DNA of 51,686 nt from Clostridiales bacterium (GCA_021203365.1 JAJQBI010000028.1:1-51686), one strand, 5' to 3'. Positions 25,824-35,375 are shown, numbered from the stretch's first letter. Translations and numbers: made by a program. The notes: generated from the letters alone by a model not told the origin.

Positions 25824-27578
25824 ATGACACCAATCATTGAATTTAAGAATTATACCTTTCAATATGACGCACAGACGGAACCCACACTCCGGGATATTGA
25901 CCTTCGGGTCTATCCCGGAGAGAAGGTTCTTATCGTGGGACCATCCGGTTCAGGCAAATCCACACTGGTACACTGCATAAACGGAATGGTTCCATTTTCA
26001 TTTCCCGGAAAATCTCAGGGTTCTGTTACAGTAAAGGGGTTGGATCCGGCAAAAACCGGCATTTTCGGCATGTCCAAAATTGTGGGAACCGTGCTGCAGG
26101 ATACGGACGGTCAGTTTATCGGCCTGACTGTGGCGGAGGATGTGGCCTTTGCCCTGGAAAATGACTGTGTGGAGCAGCAGGAAATGTTCCGGATCGTGGA
26201 TGAAGTGGCAAGGACGGTTGAAATCGAGAAGCTCCTGGAGAATGCACCCACAGAGCTCTCCGGAGGACAGAAGCAGAGAGTTTCCATGGCAGGCGTGCTG
26301 GTGGATGATGTGGATATCCTGCTTTTTGACGAGCCCCTGGCGAATCTGGACCCGGCTACCGGCAAGCGTGCCATTGACCTGATTGATCGGATCTGCAGAG
26401 ACCGGAATAAAACTGTGATCCTCATTGAGCACCGGCTGGAGGATGCCCTGTATAAGGATGTGGACCGGATTGTGGTAATTGGAGATGGCCGTGTGGTTGC
26501 GGATCAGAAGCCGGATGAGCTTCTGGCTTCCAATATTCTGGAGCGGGAGGGAATCCGGGAACCTCTCTATGTCACGGCGCTGAAGCATGCGGGATGTACG
26601 GTCTGCGCCGAGGATCATCCCCGGCACATCGAAACCATGAATCTTGCGCCCTATCGGGAGAAGGTCCGGTCCTGGTATGAGGCGGTACAGCTTCCCCCGG
26701 CGCCGCCGCAGAGGGCCTCCGCCCTGGAGGTCCGTGATCTTGATTTTTCCTATATTCCCGGAAAATCGGTTCTTTCGGATGTCTGTTTCCGGGTGGGAAA
26801 GGGTGAGATGATTTCCATAGTCGGGAAAAACGGCGCGGGGAAAAGTACGCTTTCCAATCTGATCTGCGGATTTATACGTCCGGACAGAGGAAAGATTCTG
26901 CTTAACGGTGAGGATATCGCAGACAAGTCTATTAAGGAAAGAGGGGAAGTCATCGGACTGGTAATGCAGAATCCCAACCAGATGATTTCCAGGCCCATGA
27001 TTTTTGACGAGGTTGCCCTGGGCCTTCAGGTGCGGGGAGTACCGGAGGAGGAGATAAAGGAGAGGGTGTACGACAAGCTGAAAATCTGCGGCCTGTATCC
27101 TTTCCGGAACTGGCCGGTCAGCGCATTGAGCTTCGGGCAGAAAAAACGGGTGACTATTGCTTCTATTCTGGTCATGGATCCGGAAATCCTGATACTGGAC
27201 GAGCCTACGGCCGGACAGGATTACCGGCATTATACGGAGATCATGGAATTTCTGAAGGAGCTGAATGAGTCTCTGGGGATCACCATTCTCATGATCACAC
27301 ATGATATGCATCTCATGCTGGAGTATACGGACCGGGCCATTGTGGTCGCCGATGGGCATATGATTGCGGACGATACTCCTGCCGCTGTGCTGACGGATGA
27401 GTCTGTGGCTGACCGCGCCTATCTGAAAAAGACCTCTCTTTATGACCTGGCGCTGAAATGCGGAATTGAGGATGCCCCCGGTTTTGTAGAGCGTTTTATC
27501 TATTATGAGCGGACCCATGTGCGGGGGAAAGAGTTAAAGGAGGTGGGCGAAAATGGCTGGAAGACTTCTGACCTATAA
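25824..27578 (+). CDS. ECF transporter ATPase, two fused ABC domains
   Basis: Energising subunit, 584 residues. First ATPase domain: Walker A GPSGSGKST (39-47), signature ELSGGQKQR, Walker B ILLFDEPLANLD. A linker of about 90 residues with EGIREPLYVTALKHAG follows. Second domain: Walker A GKNGAGKST (about 334-342), signature ALSFGQKKR, Walker B ILILDEPTAGQD. Both domains look active. It replaces the separate EcfA1/EcfA2 pair, as in YkoD-type dedicated ECF systems. It starts 3 nt after the S-component stop and overlaps the T-component gene by 26 nt. Confidence 0.92.
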   Translation: MTPIIEFKNYTFQYDAQTEPTLRDIDLRVYPGEKVLIVGPSGSGKSTLVHCINGMVPFSFPGKSQGSVTVKGLDPAKTGIFGMSKIVGTVLQDTDGQFIGLTVAEDVAFALENDCVEQQEMFRIVDEVARTVEIEKLLENAPTELSGGQKQRVSMAGVLVDDVDILLFDEPLANLDPATGKRAIDLIDRICRDRNKTVILIEHRLEDALYKDVDRIVVIGDGRVVADQKPDELLASNILEREGIREPLYVTALKHAGCTVCAEDHPRHIETMNLAPYREKVRSWYEAVQLPPAPPQRASALEVRDLDFSYIPGKSVLSDVCFRVGKGEMISIVGKNGAGKSTLSNLICGFIRPDRGKILLNGEDIADKSIKERGEVIGLVMQNPNQMISRPMIFDEVALGLQVRGVPEEEIKERVYDKLKICGLYPFRNWPVSALSFGQKKRVTIASILVMDPEILILDEPTAGQDYRHYTEIMEFLKELNESLGITILMITHDMHLMLEYTDRAIVVADGHMIADDTPAAVLTDESVADRAYLKKTSLYDLALKCGIEDAPGFVERFIYYERTHVRGKELKEVGENGWKTSDL

Positions 27579-28383
27579 GAAAAAGGATACCTGGATCGAC
27601 CGGTTGTCCGGTGTGTCCAAGATGCTGTTCTTTCTCCTCTGGTCCATTACAGGCATGCTGACCTATGATACACGGGTTCTGGCGGTGATGCTGGTGGTAA
27701 GCCTTGTGATTTTCAAAGTGTCAGAGACGGAATGGAGTCAGGTGGGAACCGTGTTTAAATTTATCACATTTTTCCTTTGCCTGAACCTTCTGGCTGTGTG
27801 GATTTTCTCTCCCTACCAGGGGACAGAGATCTACGGGACCAAAACTCTCCTCCTGACCCTGCCCTGGGATCACAGTCTCACTGCGGAGCAGCTTTTTTAT
27901 GAGCTGAACATCGCGCTGAAATATTTTACGGTGACTCCAGTGGTTCTGATGTTTATTGTCAACACCAATCCCAGTGAGTTTGCCGCTAGCCTGAACCGGA
28001 TCGGGGTCAGCTATAAGGTGGGGTATTCCATTGCCATCGCCCTGCGTTATATCCCGGACGTCCAGGCGGATTTTACCAAGATCAGGAATGCTCAGGAAGC
28101 CAGGGGAATTGAGATGAGCAGCAAGACTTCTATCTGGCAGCGGGTGAAGAGAATGAGCGCCATTATTTTTCCCCTGCTGTTCTCCAGTATAGACCGGATC
28201 GACGTGGTCAGCAACGCCATGGAGCTGCGGGGCTTCGGAAAAAACAGAAAGCGGACCTGGTATATGGGCAAAAAACTGTCCCGCAGTGATTACGCCGCGA
28301 TCTTCTTCGCGGTTGCGTTTATGATAGTGGCGCTGGCCATTACCTACGCGGACGGAAGTCGGTTCTGGAATCCTTTTCTATAA
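27553..28383 (+). CDS. ECF transporter T component (EcfT/CbiQ family)
   Basis: Membrane scaffold joining S component to ATPase, 276 residues. It has four to five helices and the two coupling-helix motifs with ARG: AQEARGIEMSS and AMELRGFGKNRK. The start lies inside the end of the ATPase gene with AAAGGAGGTGG as ribosome site, so translation is coupled. Last gene of the three-gene ECF operon. Confidence 0.9.
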   Translation: MAGRLLTYKKKDTWIDRLSGVSKMLFFLLWSITGMLTYDTRVLAVMLVVSLVIFKVSETEWSQVGTVFKFITFFLCLNLLAVWIFSPYQGTEIYGTKTLLLTLPWDHSLTAEQLFYELNIALKYFTVTPVVLMFIVNTNPSEFAASLNRIGVSYKVGYSIAIALRYIPDVQADFTKIRNAQEARGIEMSSKTSIWQRVKRMSAIIFPLLFSSIDRIDVVSNAMELRGFGKNRKRTWYMGKKLSRSDYAAIFFAVAFMIVALAITYADGSRFWNPFL

Positions 28384-28421
28384 TCCTTTTGCAGGTGGTT
28401 TTGTACCTTATTAAGAACATA

Positions 28422-28439
28422 TCGTTAAACCGTTGACAA
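28422..28439. promoter_or_regulatory. Rex-like redox operator over the pflB -35 region
   Basis: TCGTTAAACCGTTGACAA matches 12 of the 14 fixed positions of the Rex site TTGTTAA-N4-TTAACAA. It contains the TTGACA (28433-28438) that looks like the -35 box of pflB. Rex senses NADH/NAD and commonly controls fermentation genes in Clostridia (family knowledge). Binding here is inferred. Confidence 0.55.
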
Positions 28440-28604
28440 TAAAAATTGTACATGATAAGTTGTACCTGGGTAATGAGAGAACGCTCATTACAGGGTTAAG
28501 CGGAAACAGGAAACGAGAGTGCGCACATCATCGGGGTTCCTGTTGAATATATTCATCGGGGCACGAATATTTTAAGGGCTGATGAACCACCATAATAAGT
28601 GAAA
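28433..28604 (+). promoter_or_regulatory. pflB promoter and structured leader
   Basis: TTGACA at 28433-28438 with a weak -10 (ATAAGT/TAAGTT near 28455-28461). Directly repeated TTGTAC flanks the -10. The leader holds the hairpin GTAATGAG-agaacg-CTCATTAC (about 28470-28491) and a longer one formed by AACAGGAA and TTCCTGTT (about 28505-28544). No known riboswitch was recognised. Confidence 0.5.
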
Positions 28605-28618
28605 GGAGTGCATTGCAA

Positions 28619-30871
28619 GTGGCAGAATTTACACAGTGGGATGGATTTGAGGGTGTGGTATGGAAAGAGAGAGTAGCTGTCCGCGATTTCATCCAGCATA
28701 ATTATAAACCCTATGAAGGCGACGAGTCTTTCCTGGAAGGACCTACCGAGGCGACCGATAAGCTCTGGGGAAGACTGCAGGAGCTGCAGAAAGAGGAGCG
28801 GGCCAAGGGCGGCGTTCTGGATATGGAGACAGACGTTGTGTCCGGCATTGACGCTTACGGCGCCGCCTATATTGACGACAGCATGAAGGATCTGGAGAAG
28901 GTTGTGGGCCTTCAGACAGACAAGCCTCTGAAGCGGGCGTTTATGCCTTACGGCGGTATCAACATGGCGGAGCAGTCCTGCAAGATGTACGGCTATGAGC
29001 CAAACGAGCAGATTCATGAAATATTTACCAAATATCACAAGACCCATAACCAGGGTGTATTTGACATCTACACCCCGGAAATGAAGAAGGCCCGTCACAA
29101 CAAGATTCTTACCGGTCTGCCGGACACCTATGCCCGGGGCCGTATCGTGGGCGATTATCGCCGCGTGGCGCTGTACGGAATTGATTACCTGATTGAGAAA
29201 AAGCTGAAGGATTTTGAGGCCACGGCCCGTCACGGCATGCGCCGCGGAGATTTCCAGCTTCGGGAGGAGATTTCCGATCAGGTCCGGGCTCTGAAGGCCA
29301 TGAAGGTAATGGCCCAGTCCTACGGTTATGATATTTCCCAGCCCGCGAAGGATGCCAGAGAGGCGTTCCAGTGGCTGTATTTCGGATATCTGGCAGCCAT
29401 CAAGACTCAGAATGGCGCTGCCATGAGTGTGGGCCGTATTTCCACCTTCCTTGATATTTATGTGGAAAGAGACCTGGCGAAGGGAATTCTTACCGAGAAA
29501 GAGGCCCAGGAGCTGGTGGATCACTTTGTGATGAAGCTCCGCATGGTAAAATTCGCAAGACCGGAATCCTATAATCAGCTGTTCTCCGGAGACCCGGTAT
29601 GGGCCACTCTGGTTGTGGGCGGCATTGGCATGGACGGTCGTTCCATGGTGACCAAGAACGATTATCGTTTCCTGCACACACTGCAGAACATGGGACCGTC
29701 CCCGGAGCCCAACCTGACGGTTCTCTATTCCTCCAGACTGCCGGAGAATTTTAAGAAATTTGTATCTCTGATCTCCATTGAGACCAGCTCGATCCAGTAT
29801 GAGAATGACTGTGTGATGCGTCCGGAGTGGGGCGATGACTATTCCATCTGCTGCTGTGTATCCGCGACCGAGACCGGCAAGGAAATTCAGTTCTTCGGCG
29901 CCCGAGCCAACCTGGCCAAGTGTCTCCTCTACGCCATCAACGGCGGTGTGGATGAGAAGACCTTCCAGCAGGTGGCTCCGGAATATGAGAAGATTACCTC
30001 CGAGTATCTGGACTATGACGAGGTGATCCGCAAGTATGAGCAGATGATGGACTGGCTGGCACACCTGTATGTGGGTACGCTGAACATGATTCATTATATG
30101 CATGACAAATACTATTATGAGGCGGCGGAGATGGCGCTGATCGATACTAATGTGCGCCGTACCTTTGCAACCGGCATCGCAGGCTTCTCTCATGTGGTGG
30201 ATTCCCTGTCTGCCATCAAATATGCGAAGGTAAAGGCCATCCGCAATGAGAACGGCATTGCCACAGATTTTGAGGTGGAGGGCGACTTCCCACGCTACGG
30301 CAATGATGACGACCGTGCGGACCGCATTGCGAAGTGGCTGCTGAATACCTTCCTCTCGAAAATCAAATACGTGCATACCTACCGGGATTCCAAGCCCACC
30401 ACCTCCATTCTTACCATTACCTCCAATGTGGTTTATGGAAAGGCTACCGGATCTCTTCCGGACGGAAGAAAGGGCGGTGAGCCGCTGTCTCCCGGAGCCA
30501 ACCCCAGCTACGGCGCGGAGAAGAACGGGCTTCTTGCCTCACTGAATTCCGTAGCCAAGCTGCCCTACGAGGACGCTCTGGATGGGATTTCCAATACCCA
30601 GACCATTAATCCGGGCGCGCTGGGACACAACACCGAGGAACGTGTGGAGAATATGTGGCATGTACTGGACGGCTATTTTGACCAGGGCGCACATCACCTG
30701 AATGTAAACGTGTTCGGGAAGGAAAAGCTGGTGGACGCCATGGAGCATCCGGAAAAAGAGGAGTACGCGAATTTTACCATCCGTGTTTCCGGTTATGCCG
30801 TGAAGTTTATTGACCTGACCAGAGAGCAGCAGCTGGATGTAATTGCCAGAACCTGCCATGAAAGGATGTAA
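28619..30871 (+). CDS. pflB: Formate C-acetyltransferase (pyruvate formate-lyase)
   Basis: Converts pyruvate and CoA to acetyl-CoA and formate by a glycyl-radical mechanism, under strictly anaerobic conditions. 750 residues from the GTG at 28619, which sits about 10 nt after AAAGGAG; a TTG at 28613 is too close. The active-site cysteine pair lies in [14 protein letters not shown] (Cys412-Cys413 by analogy). The glycyl radical is Gly725 in RVSGYAV near the C-terminus. Neighbour pflA follows without a gap. A Rex-like site overlaps its promoter. Confidence 0.97.
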   Translation: MAEFTQWDGFEGVVWKERVAVRDFIQHNYKPYEGDESFLEGPTEATDKLWGRLQELQKEERAKGGVLDMETDVVSGIDAYGAAYIDDSMKDLEKVVGLQTDKPLKRAFMPYGGINMAEQSCKMYGYEPNEQIHEIFTKYHKTHNQGVFDIYTPEMKKARHNKILTGLPDTYARGRIVGDYRRVALYGIDYLIEKKLKDFEATARHGMRRGDFQLREEISDQVRALKAMKVMAQSYGYDISQPAKDAREAFQWLYFGYLAAIKTQNGAAMSVGRISTFLDIYVERDLAKGILTEKEAQELVDHFVMKLRMVKFARPESYNQLFSGDPVWATLVVGGIGMDGRSMVTKNDYRFLHTLQNMGPSPEPNLTVLYSSRLPENFKKFVSLISIETSSIQYENDCVMRPEWGDDYSICCCVSATETGKEIQFFGARANLAKCLLYAINGGVDEKTFQQVAPEYEKITSEYLDYDEVIRKYEQMMDWLAHLYVGTLNMIHYMHDKYYYEAAEMALIDTNVRRTFATGIAGFSHVVDSLSAIKYAKVKAIRNENGIATDFEVEGDFPRYGNDDDRADRIAKWLLNTFLSKIKYVHTYRDSKPTTSILTITSNVVYGKATGSLPDGRKGGEPLSPGANPSYGAEKNGLLASLNSVAKLPYEDALDGISNTQTINPGALGHNTEERVENMWHVLDGYFDQGAHHLNVNVFGKEKLVDAMEHPEKEEYANFTIRVSGYAVKFIDLTREQQLDVIARTCHERM

Positions 30872-31615
30872 ATGACAAAAGGAGAAATGACGGGCTACGT
30901 TCATTCTCTGGAAAGCTTTGGGTCCGTGGACGGACCGGGTGTCCGGTTTGTGATTTTTTTCAGCGGCTGTGGGATGCGCTGCCAGTTCTGTCACAATCCG
31001 GATACCTGGGACATCCGGACGGGGACCCGGTACACCGCCGGTGAGCTGGTGGAAAAAGCCTGGAAATACCGCGCTTACTGGGGAAGTAAGGGCGGTATTA
31101 CTGTCAGCGGAGGCGAGCCCCTGTTACAGATGGAATTCCTGACGGAGCTTTTCCGGAAGGCGAAGGAGAAGGGAATCCATACGACGCTGGATACCAGCGG
31201 CAATCCCTATACCACGCGGGAACCCTGGCATTCTGAATTTGAAACCCTGATGAAATATACGGATCTGGTGATGCTGGATATCAAGCACATTGATGAGGAA
31301 CAGCACCGAATCCTCACCGGCCAGACAAACCGGAACATTCTGGAGATGGCGGTCTGTCTTTCGGATATGGGAATTCCCGTCTGGATCCGCCATGTGCTGG
31401 TTCCGGAGCGAAATGACCGGGACGAGTATCTTTATCGTCTGGCGGATTTCATTCACACACTGAAGAATGTGGAGAAGGTGGAGGTGCTTCCCTATCATAC
31501 CCTGGGAGTTTTTAAGTGGGAGAATCTTCATCTGGATTATCCTTTGAAGGGGATTGATCCCCCCACTGCACAGAGGGTGGAAAACGCCAGAAGGATTCTT
31601 GGATGTGAGGAGTAA
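30872..31615 (+). CDS. pflA: Pyruvate formate-lyase activating enzyme
   Basis: Radical-SAM enzyme that installs the glycyl radical on PflB. 247 residues. The 4Fe-4S motif CxxxCxxC is CGMRCQFC, followed by HNPDTWD, typical of PflA. GGE motif in TVSGGEPLLQ binds SAM. The ATG follows the pflB stop immediately, and the ribosome site GAAAGGATG lies within the end of pflB, so the two are translationally coupled. A hairpin ends the unit. Confidence 0.97.
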   Translation: MTKGEMTGYVHSLESFGSVDGPGVRFVIFFSGCGMRCQFCHNPDTWDIRTGTRYTAGELVEKAWKYRAYWGSKGGITVSGGEPLLQMEFLTELFRKAKEKGIHTTLDTSGNPYTTREPWHSEFETLMKYTDLVMLDIKHIDEEQHRILTGQTNRNILEMAVCLSDMGIPVWIRHVLVPERNDRDEYLYRLADFIHTLKNVEKVEVLPYHTLGVFKWENLHLDYPLKGIDPPTAQRVENARRILGCEE

Positions 31616-31829
31616 AGGGCGGAGAAAAGCGCCCGCCGTTTGCAGGAATAAATCAGTTTACAAATTGGTTTGGATGTGGTACGCTTTTCTAAGTGAAAAT
31701 CTGTCTTCTCATGAATGGAATGACAAGGACAGGCCTGCGTCGGCGGGCCTGTCCGTTTAGGAGCTGTAACGGGATGCGCAGGCCGTCCCGCTGCAGTTTC
31801 TTAGTATATTTGAACGGAGGAAATCACAC
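31616..31829 (+). other. Intergenic region pflA/metG
   Basis: It contains the terminator described separately and a weak promoter-like pair TTTACA (31656-31661) with TACGCT 17 bp later. No T-box or other leader was found for metG. Confidence 0.4.
31727..31754 (+). terminator. Terminator after pflA
   Basis: GGACAGGCC (31727-31735) pairs with GGCCTGTCC (31746-31754), followed by GTTTAG. Strong stem, weak T-run. Confidence 0.6.
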
Positions 31830-33800
31830 ATGGAAAAGCAGAAATATTACATTACCACAGCGATCGCCTATACATCGGGCAAGCCTCACATCGGCAATAC
31901 CTATGAGATCGTTCTCGCAGACGCCATTGCCCGTTTTAAACGGCAGCAGGGTTATGACGTACGTTTTCAGACCGGAACCGACGAGCACGGACAGAAGATT
32001 GAGCTGAAGGCCGCAGAGGCAGGCGTTACGCCCAAGGAGTTTGTGGACAGCGTGGCGGGCGAAATCAAGGGGATCTGGGATCTGATGAATACCTCCTATG
32101 ATAAATTTATCCGCACCACGGATGAGGACCATGAGAAACAGGTCCGGAAGATTTTCAGGAAAATGTACGCCAAGGGGGATATCTATAAGGGCGCCTATGA
32201 GGGACTTTACTGTACGCCCTGTGAGTCCTTCTGGACGGAATCCCAGCTGGTGGACGGAAAGTGCCCGGACTGCGGCCGGGAGGTGAAGCCGGCTAAGGAG
32301 GAAGCCTACTTCTTCCGTATGAGCAAGTACGCGGATCGTCTGATCGAGCACATTAACTCCCATCCGGAATTTATCCAGCCGGTTTCCCGCAAGAATGAGA
32401 TGATGAACAACTTCCTTCTTCCGGGTCTGCAGGATCTGTGTGTATCCCGGACCTCCTTCAAATGGGGAATTCCGGTGGATTTTGATCCCGGCCATGTGGT
32501 TTATGTGTGGCTGGACGCGCTGACCAACTATATTACCGGCATTGGCTATGACTGCGACGGGGAGAGCGACGAGATGTTCAGCCGCTACTGGCCTGCGGAT
32601 CTGCATCTGATCGGAAAGGATATTATCCGCTTTCATACGATTTACTGGCCCATTTTCCTGATGTCTCTGGATCTTCCGCTGCCGAAGCAGGTGTTTGGCC
32701 ATCCCTGGCTTCTGCAGGGAGATGGGAAAATGAGCAAGTCCAGGGGAAATGTACTCTATGCGGACGAACTGGTGGATTTCTTCGGCGTGGACGCGGTGCG
32801 CTATTTTGTTCTGCATGAGATGCCCTTTGAAAACGACGGTGTAATCACCTGGGAACTGATGGTGGAGCGCCTGAATTCCGAGCTTGCCAACACCATGGGG
32901 AATCTGGTAAACCGCACCATCTCCATGTCCAACAAATATTTCGGCGGAGTCGTGGAGAACAAAGGAGTGTCCGAGCCGGTGGATGAGGAACTGAAATCCT
33001 TTATTCTGGCGGTTCCGAAGAGGACTGAGGCAAAGATGGACGAGCTGCGTGTGGCGGATGCCATCACGGAAGTGTTCTCAATTTTCAAACGCTGCAATAA
33101 ATATATTGACGAGACCATGCCCTGGGCTCTGGCAAAGGATGAGACGAAGCAGGACCGTCTGGCCACGGTGCTTTACAATCTGGTGGAGGGAATCGTGATC
33201 GGCGCTTCTCTGCTCCGGGCCTTTATGCCGGATACCACGGACCGGATCCTTGCCCAGCTGAACGTTGTGGAACGGCCTCTTTCCCAGATGGATTCTTTTG
33301 GCCTGTACCCCTCCGGAAATAAGGTGACGGCCAGGCCGGAGATCCTGTTTGCCCGTCTGGATGTGAAGGAGGTCCTGGCCCGGGTGGAGGCTCTGCATCC
33401 CGCGGAGCCGGAAAAGGCACAGGAGGAGCCGAAGAGCGAACCGGAGGATTTGGCGGTGGATATGGAACCGAAGCCGGAGATCACCTACGACGACTTTGCG
33501 AAGCTTCAGCTTCAGGTCGGTGAGGTGGTTGCCTGTGAGGCGGTGAAAAAATCAAGAAAGCTTCTCTGCTTCCAGGTGAAGGTGGGAAGCCGGGTCCGCC
33601 AGATTGTCTCCGGAATCAAGGCATATTACGCGCCGGAGGACCTGATCGGGAAAAAGGTGATGGTGGTAACCAATCTGAAACCCGCGAAGCTGGCCGGTCT
33701 GGTCAGTGAGGGCATGATCCTCAGCGCGGAGGATGCAGACGGAAATGTGTGTGTGATGGTCCCCGAGAAGGATATGCCGGCGGGGGCGGAAATCTGCTGA
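31830..33800 (+). CDS. metG: Methionyl-tRNA synthetase with C-terminal tRNA-binding domain
   Basis: Charges tRNA-Met. 656 residues. The HIGH-type motif reads HIGN (20-23) and KMSKS is at 300-304. One Cys-x2-Cys zinc knuckle pair (CTPC, CPDC, about 127-148) lies between. The C-terminal 110 residues (DFAKLQLQVGEVVACEAVKKSRKL onward) form an OB-fold tRNA-binding/dimerisation domain, joined by an acidic Pro/Glu-rich linker. Ribosome site ACGGAGGA. tatD follows one base after the stop, so the two are one unit. Confidence 0.96.
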   Translation: MEKQKYYITTAIAYTSGKPHIGNTYEIVLADAIARFKRQQGYDVRFQTGTDEHGQKIELKAAEAGVTPKEFVDSVAGEIKGIWDLMNTSYDKFIRTTDEDHEKQVRKIFRKMYAKGDIYKGAYEGLYCTPCESFWTESQLVDGKCPDCGREVKPAKEEAYFFRMSKYADRLIEHINSHPEFIQPVSRKNEMMNNFLLPGLQDLCVSRTSFKWGIPVDFDPGHVVYVWLDALTNYITGIGYDCDGESDEMFSRYWPADLHLIGKDIIRFHTIYWPIFLMSLDLPLPKQVFGHPWLLQGDGKMSKSRGNVLYADELVDFFGVDAVRYFVLHEMPFENDGVITWELMVERLNSELANTMGNLVNRTISMSNKYFGGVVENKGVSEPVDEELKSFILAVPKRTEAKMDELRVADAITEVFSIFKRCNKYIDETMPWALAKDETKQDRLATVLYNLVEGIVIGASLLRAFMPDTTDRILAQLNVVERPLSQMDSFGLYPSGNKVTARPEILFARLDVKEVLARVEALHPAEPEKAQEEPKSEPEDLAVDMEPKPEITYDDFAKLQLQVGEVVACEAVKKSRKLLCFQVKVGSRVRQIVSGIKAYYAPEDLIGKKVMVVTNLKPAKLAGLVSEGMILSAEDADGNVCVMVPEKDMPAGAEIC

Positions 33801-33801
33801 T

Positions 33802-34587
33802 ATGGATACGCTCATATTTGACACCCATGCGCACTACGATGATGAGGCTTTTGACGGGGACCGGGAGACGCTCCTTGCGTCCCTTAAGGCCGGGGGAATC
33901 GGCTGGGCCGTGAACGCCTGCGCCTCAGTGGACGGCTTTTCCCGGGCACTGGCCCTGGGAGAGAAATATCCTTTTATTTATAATGCCATAGGCGTTCATC
34001 CGGATGACGCGGACCGGATGACACCGGAAACCCTGGAGGAGATCCGCCGGCTCTGTGACCGGGAAAAAACAGTGGCAGTGGGTGAGATCGGCCTGGACTA
34101 TTACTGGCATAAGGAGAAAGAGGAGCACCTGCGGCAGCAGGAAATGTTCCGGGCCCAGATGGAAATTGCCCGGGAGAAAAGGCTTCCTTTTATGATTCAC
34201 AGCCGGGATGCGGCTTCGGATACTCTGGAGATTGTGCGGGAGTATATGGCCGGGGGAATGTACGGCGGAATCATTCACTGCTTTTCCTACAGCCGGGAAA
34301 TTGCCAGGGAATATCTGAACATGGGACTTTTCCTGGGAATCGGTGGAGTCGTCACCTTTAAAAATGCCCGCAGGCTGAAGGAGGTGGTGGAATATGCGCC
34401 TCTTTCCCAGCTGGTGCTGGAGACAGACTGCCCCTACCTGGCGCCGGTTCCCTTCCGGGGAAAGCGGAATTCCTCCCTGTACCTCCCTCTGGTGGCGGAA
34501 GCCATCGCAGAACTGAAAAAAATAACGCCGGAGGAGGTCGTCACGGCCACCACCCGGAACGCGAAAACCCTTCTGAACCTGGTATAA
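33802..34587 (+). CDS. tatD: TatD-family metal-dependent hydrolase
   Basis: Amidohydrolase-fold enzyme; relatives are 3'-5' DNA exonucleases or D-aminoacyl-tRNA-like hydrolases. 261 residues. Metal ligands are seen as HAH (His9, His11) in FDTHAHYD, Glu in AVGEIGLDYYW, His in MIHSRDA, His in IIHCFSYS and Asp in ETDCPYLAP. It starts one nt after metG, the common metG-tatD pairing. Its stop codon TAA is part of the TATAAT that begins the next element. Confidence 0.93.
   Translation: MDTLIFDTHAHYDDEAFDGDRETLLASLKAGGIGWAVNACASVDGFSRALALGEKYPFIYNAIGVHPDDADRMTPETLEEIRRLCDREKTVAVGEIGLDYYWHKEKEEHLRQQEMFRAQMEIAREKRLPFMIHSRDAASDTLEIVREYMAGGMYGGIIHCFSYSREIAREYLNMGLFLGIGGVVTFKNARRLKEVVEYAPLSQLVLETDCPYLAPVPFRGKRNSSLYLPLVAEAIAELKKITPEEVVTATTRNAKTLLNLV
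34579..34587 (+). promoter_or_regulatory. Extended -10 promoter of structured element copy 2
   Basis: TGGTATAAT spans the tatD stop codon. No good -35 is visible, but the TGn extension can compensate. Copy 1 has TGGTATGAT in the same relative place, suggesting that the promoter belongs to the repeated unit. Confidence 0.5.
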
Positions 34588-34596
34588 TGCTGATGA

Positions 34597-34701
34597 TGAG
34601 AATTCCGGGAGTGCGAGGCACGGACACCCGTAGGGCGCTCTGTGAGGGAATTCTCAGGTATCATTTAAAAAAGTTATACCGGGCCCGGAAGGGCTTTTTT
34701 T
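34597..34701 (+). ncRNA. Structured RNA element, copy 2, with terminator: candidate small RNA
   Basis: Outer stem TGAGAATTCC (34597-34606) pairs perfectly with GGAATTCTCA (34647-34656). Core hairpins are GTGC-GAG-GCAC (34611-34621) and CCC-GTA-GGG (34627-34635). The core matches copy 1 at 34 of 40 positions, with compensating changes in the stems. It is followed by GCCC-GGAA-GGGC and seven T's (34683-34701), a likely terminator that also serves the convergent phosphate operon. Promoter, fold and terminator together could make a free RNA of about 100 nt. Confidence 0.55.
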
Positions 34702-34725
34702 ATGTTTTATGTAAATTATGGCCTT

Positions 34726-35349
34726 TTATGAATTTTTCATGAGAATGCTCTCAATCACATCCGCCACATGCTCACAGTCGTCGGTGCATTTTTCAAGGCG
34801 GAAGTACACATCCCGCTGGGTTATAATGGTCACCGGATCCTTGCAGGTGGTGTGCAGGGTGCGCATGCTGTCTACAAACAGGGCGTCCGCGGCCTCCTCC
34901 ATGGTATTGATCCGGATTACCTTTTCCCGCAGGTTTTTTGAATGCTTGAAATCCGCGAATTCCTTCATCAGCTCCAGGACCGCCTCGCAGCACTGGGTGA
35001 CGAGCCGGGCCATCCGCCGGGTCTCCTCTGTGATCACCTGGATATTGTTGTAATAGATCCGGAACATTACATCCTCCACATGATCTGTGACCTCGTCCAG
35101 ATTCTGGATAAGAAGCAGAATATCTTCCCGCTCAACCGGGGTGATGAAGGCCTTTACCAGCTCGTCCTGGACCAGATGCTTCTTTTCGTCGGCCCGGTGT
35201 TCAATCTTATGGATCTCATCCAGTCTCTCCCGAAGATCCTCCGGGACAAAATGGCTGATGGTTTTCTCCAGCATATAGGCGGCCTGGCAGGACAGCTCCG
35301 CGCAGGCGATAAAGCTGTCAAAATAAAATGCGTCCTGTTTCCGTGACAT
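34726..35349 (-). CDS. PhoU-like DUF47 protein (Pit accessory)
   Basis: 207 residues, all-helical, DUF47/UPF0111 family related to PhoU. Start set at ATG 35349 (MSRKQDAFYF), where the family begins; upstream in-frame sequence belongs to the transporter gene in another frame. Glu/Asp-rich helices with EHRADEKKH and LDEVTDHVEDV carry the probable metal-binding residues. It lies 26 bp behind a PiT-type phosphate transporter gene, the usual partner, and is thought to modulate that transporter (inference from conserved pairing). Confidence 0.9.
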   Translation of the reverse strand: MSRKQDAFYFDSFIACAELSCQAAYMLEKTISHFVPEDLRERLDEIHKIEHRADEKKHLVQDELVKAFITPVEREDILLLIQNLDEVTDHVEDVMFRIYYNNIQVITEETRRMARLVTQCCEAVLELMKEFADFKHSKNLREKVIRINTMEEAADALFVDSMRTLHTTCKDPVTIITQRDVYFRLEKCTDDCEHVADVIESILMKNS

Positions 35350-35375
35350 TTTTCTTCCCCCTGTCTCTCGTTTGT

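Noticed and set aside
28505-28544. Known riboswitch in the pflB leader
   Set aside because: The hairpins match no conserved riboswitch core that I know, and pflB is not a usual riboswitch target.
28553-30376. 607-codon minus-strand ORF opposite pflB
   Set aside because: Antisense to pflB, whose catalytic motifs are intact; the reading is a by-product of codon bias.
34679-34688. Palindrome CCGGGCCCGG as an operator
   Set aside because: It is part of the terminator between convergent genes, which explains it better.
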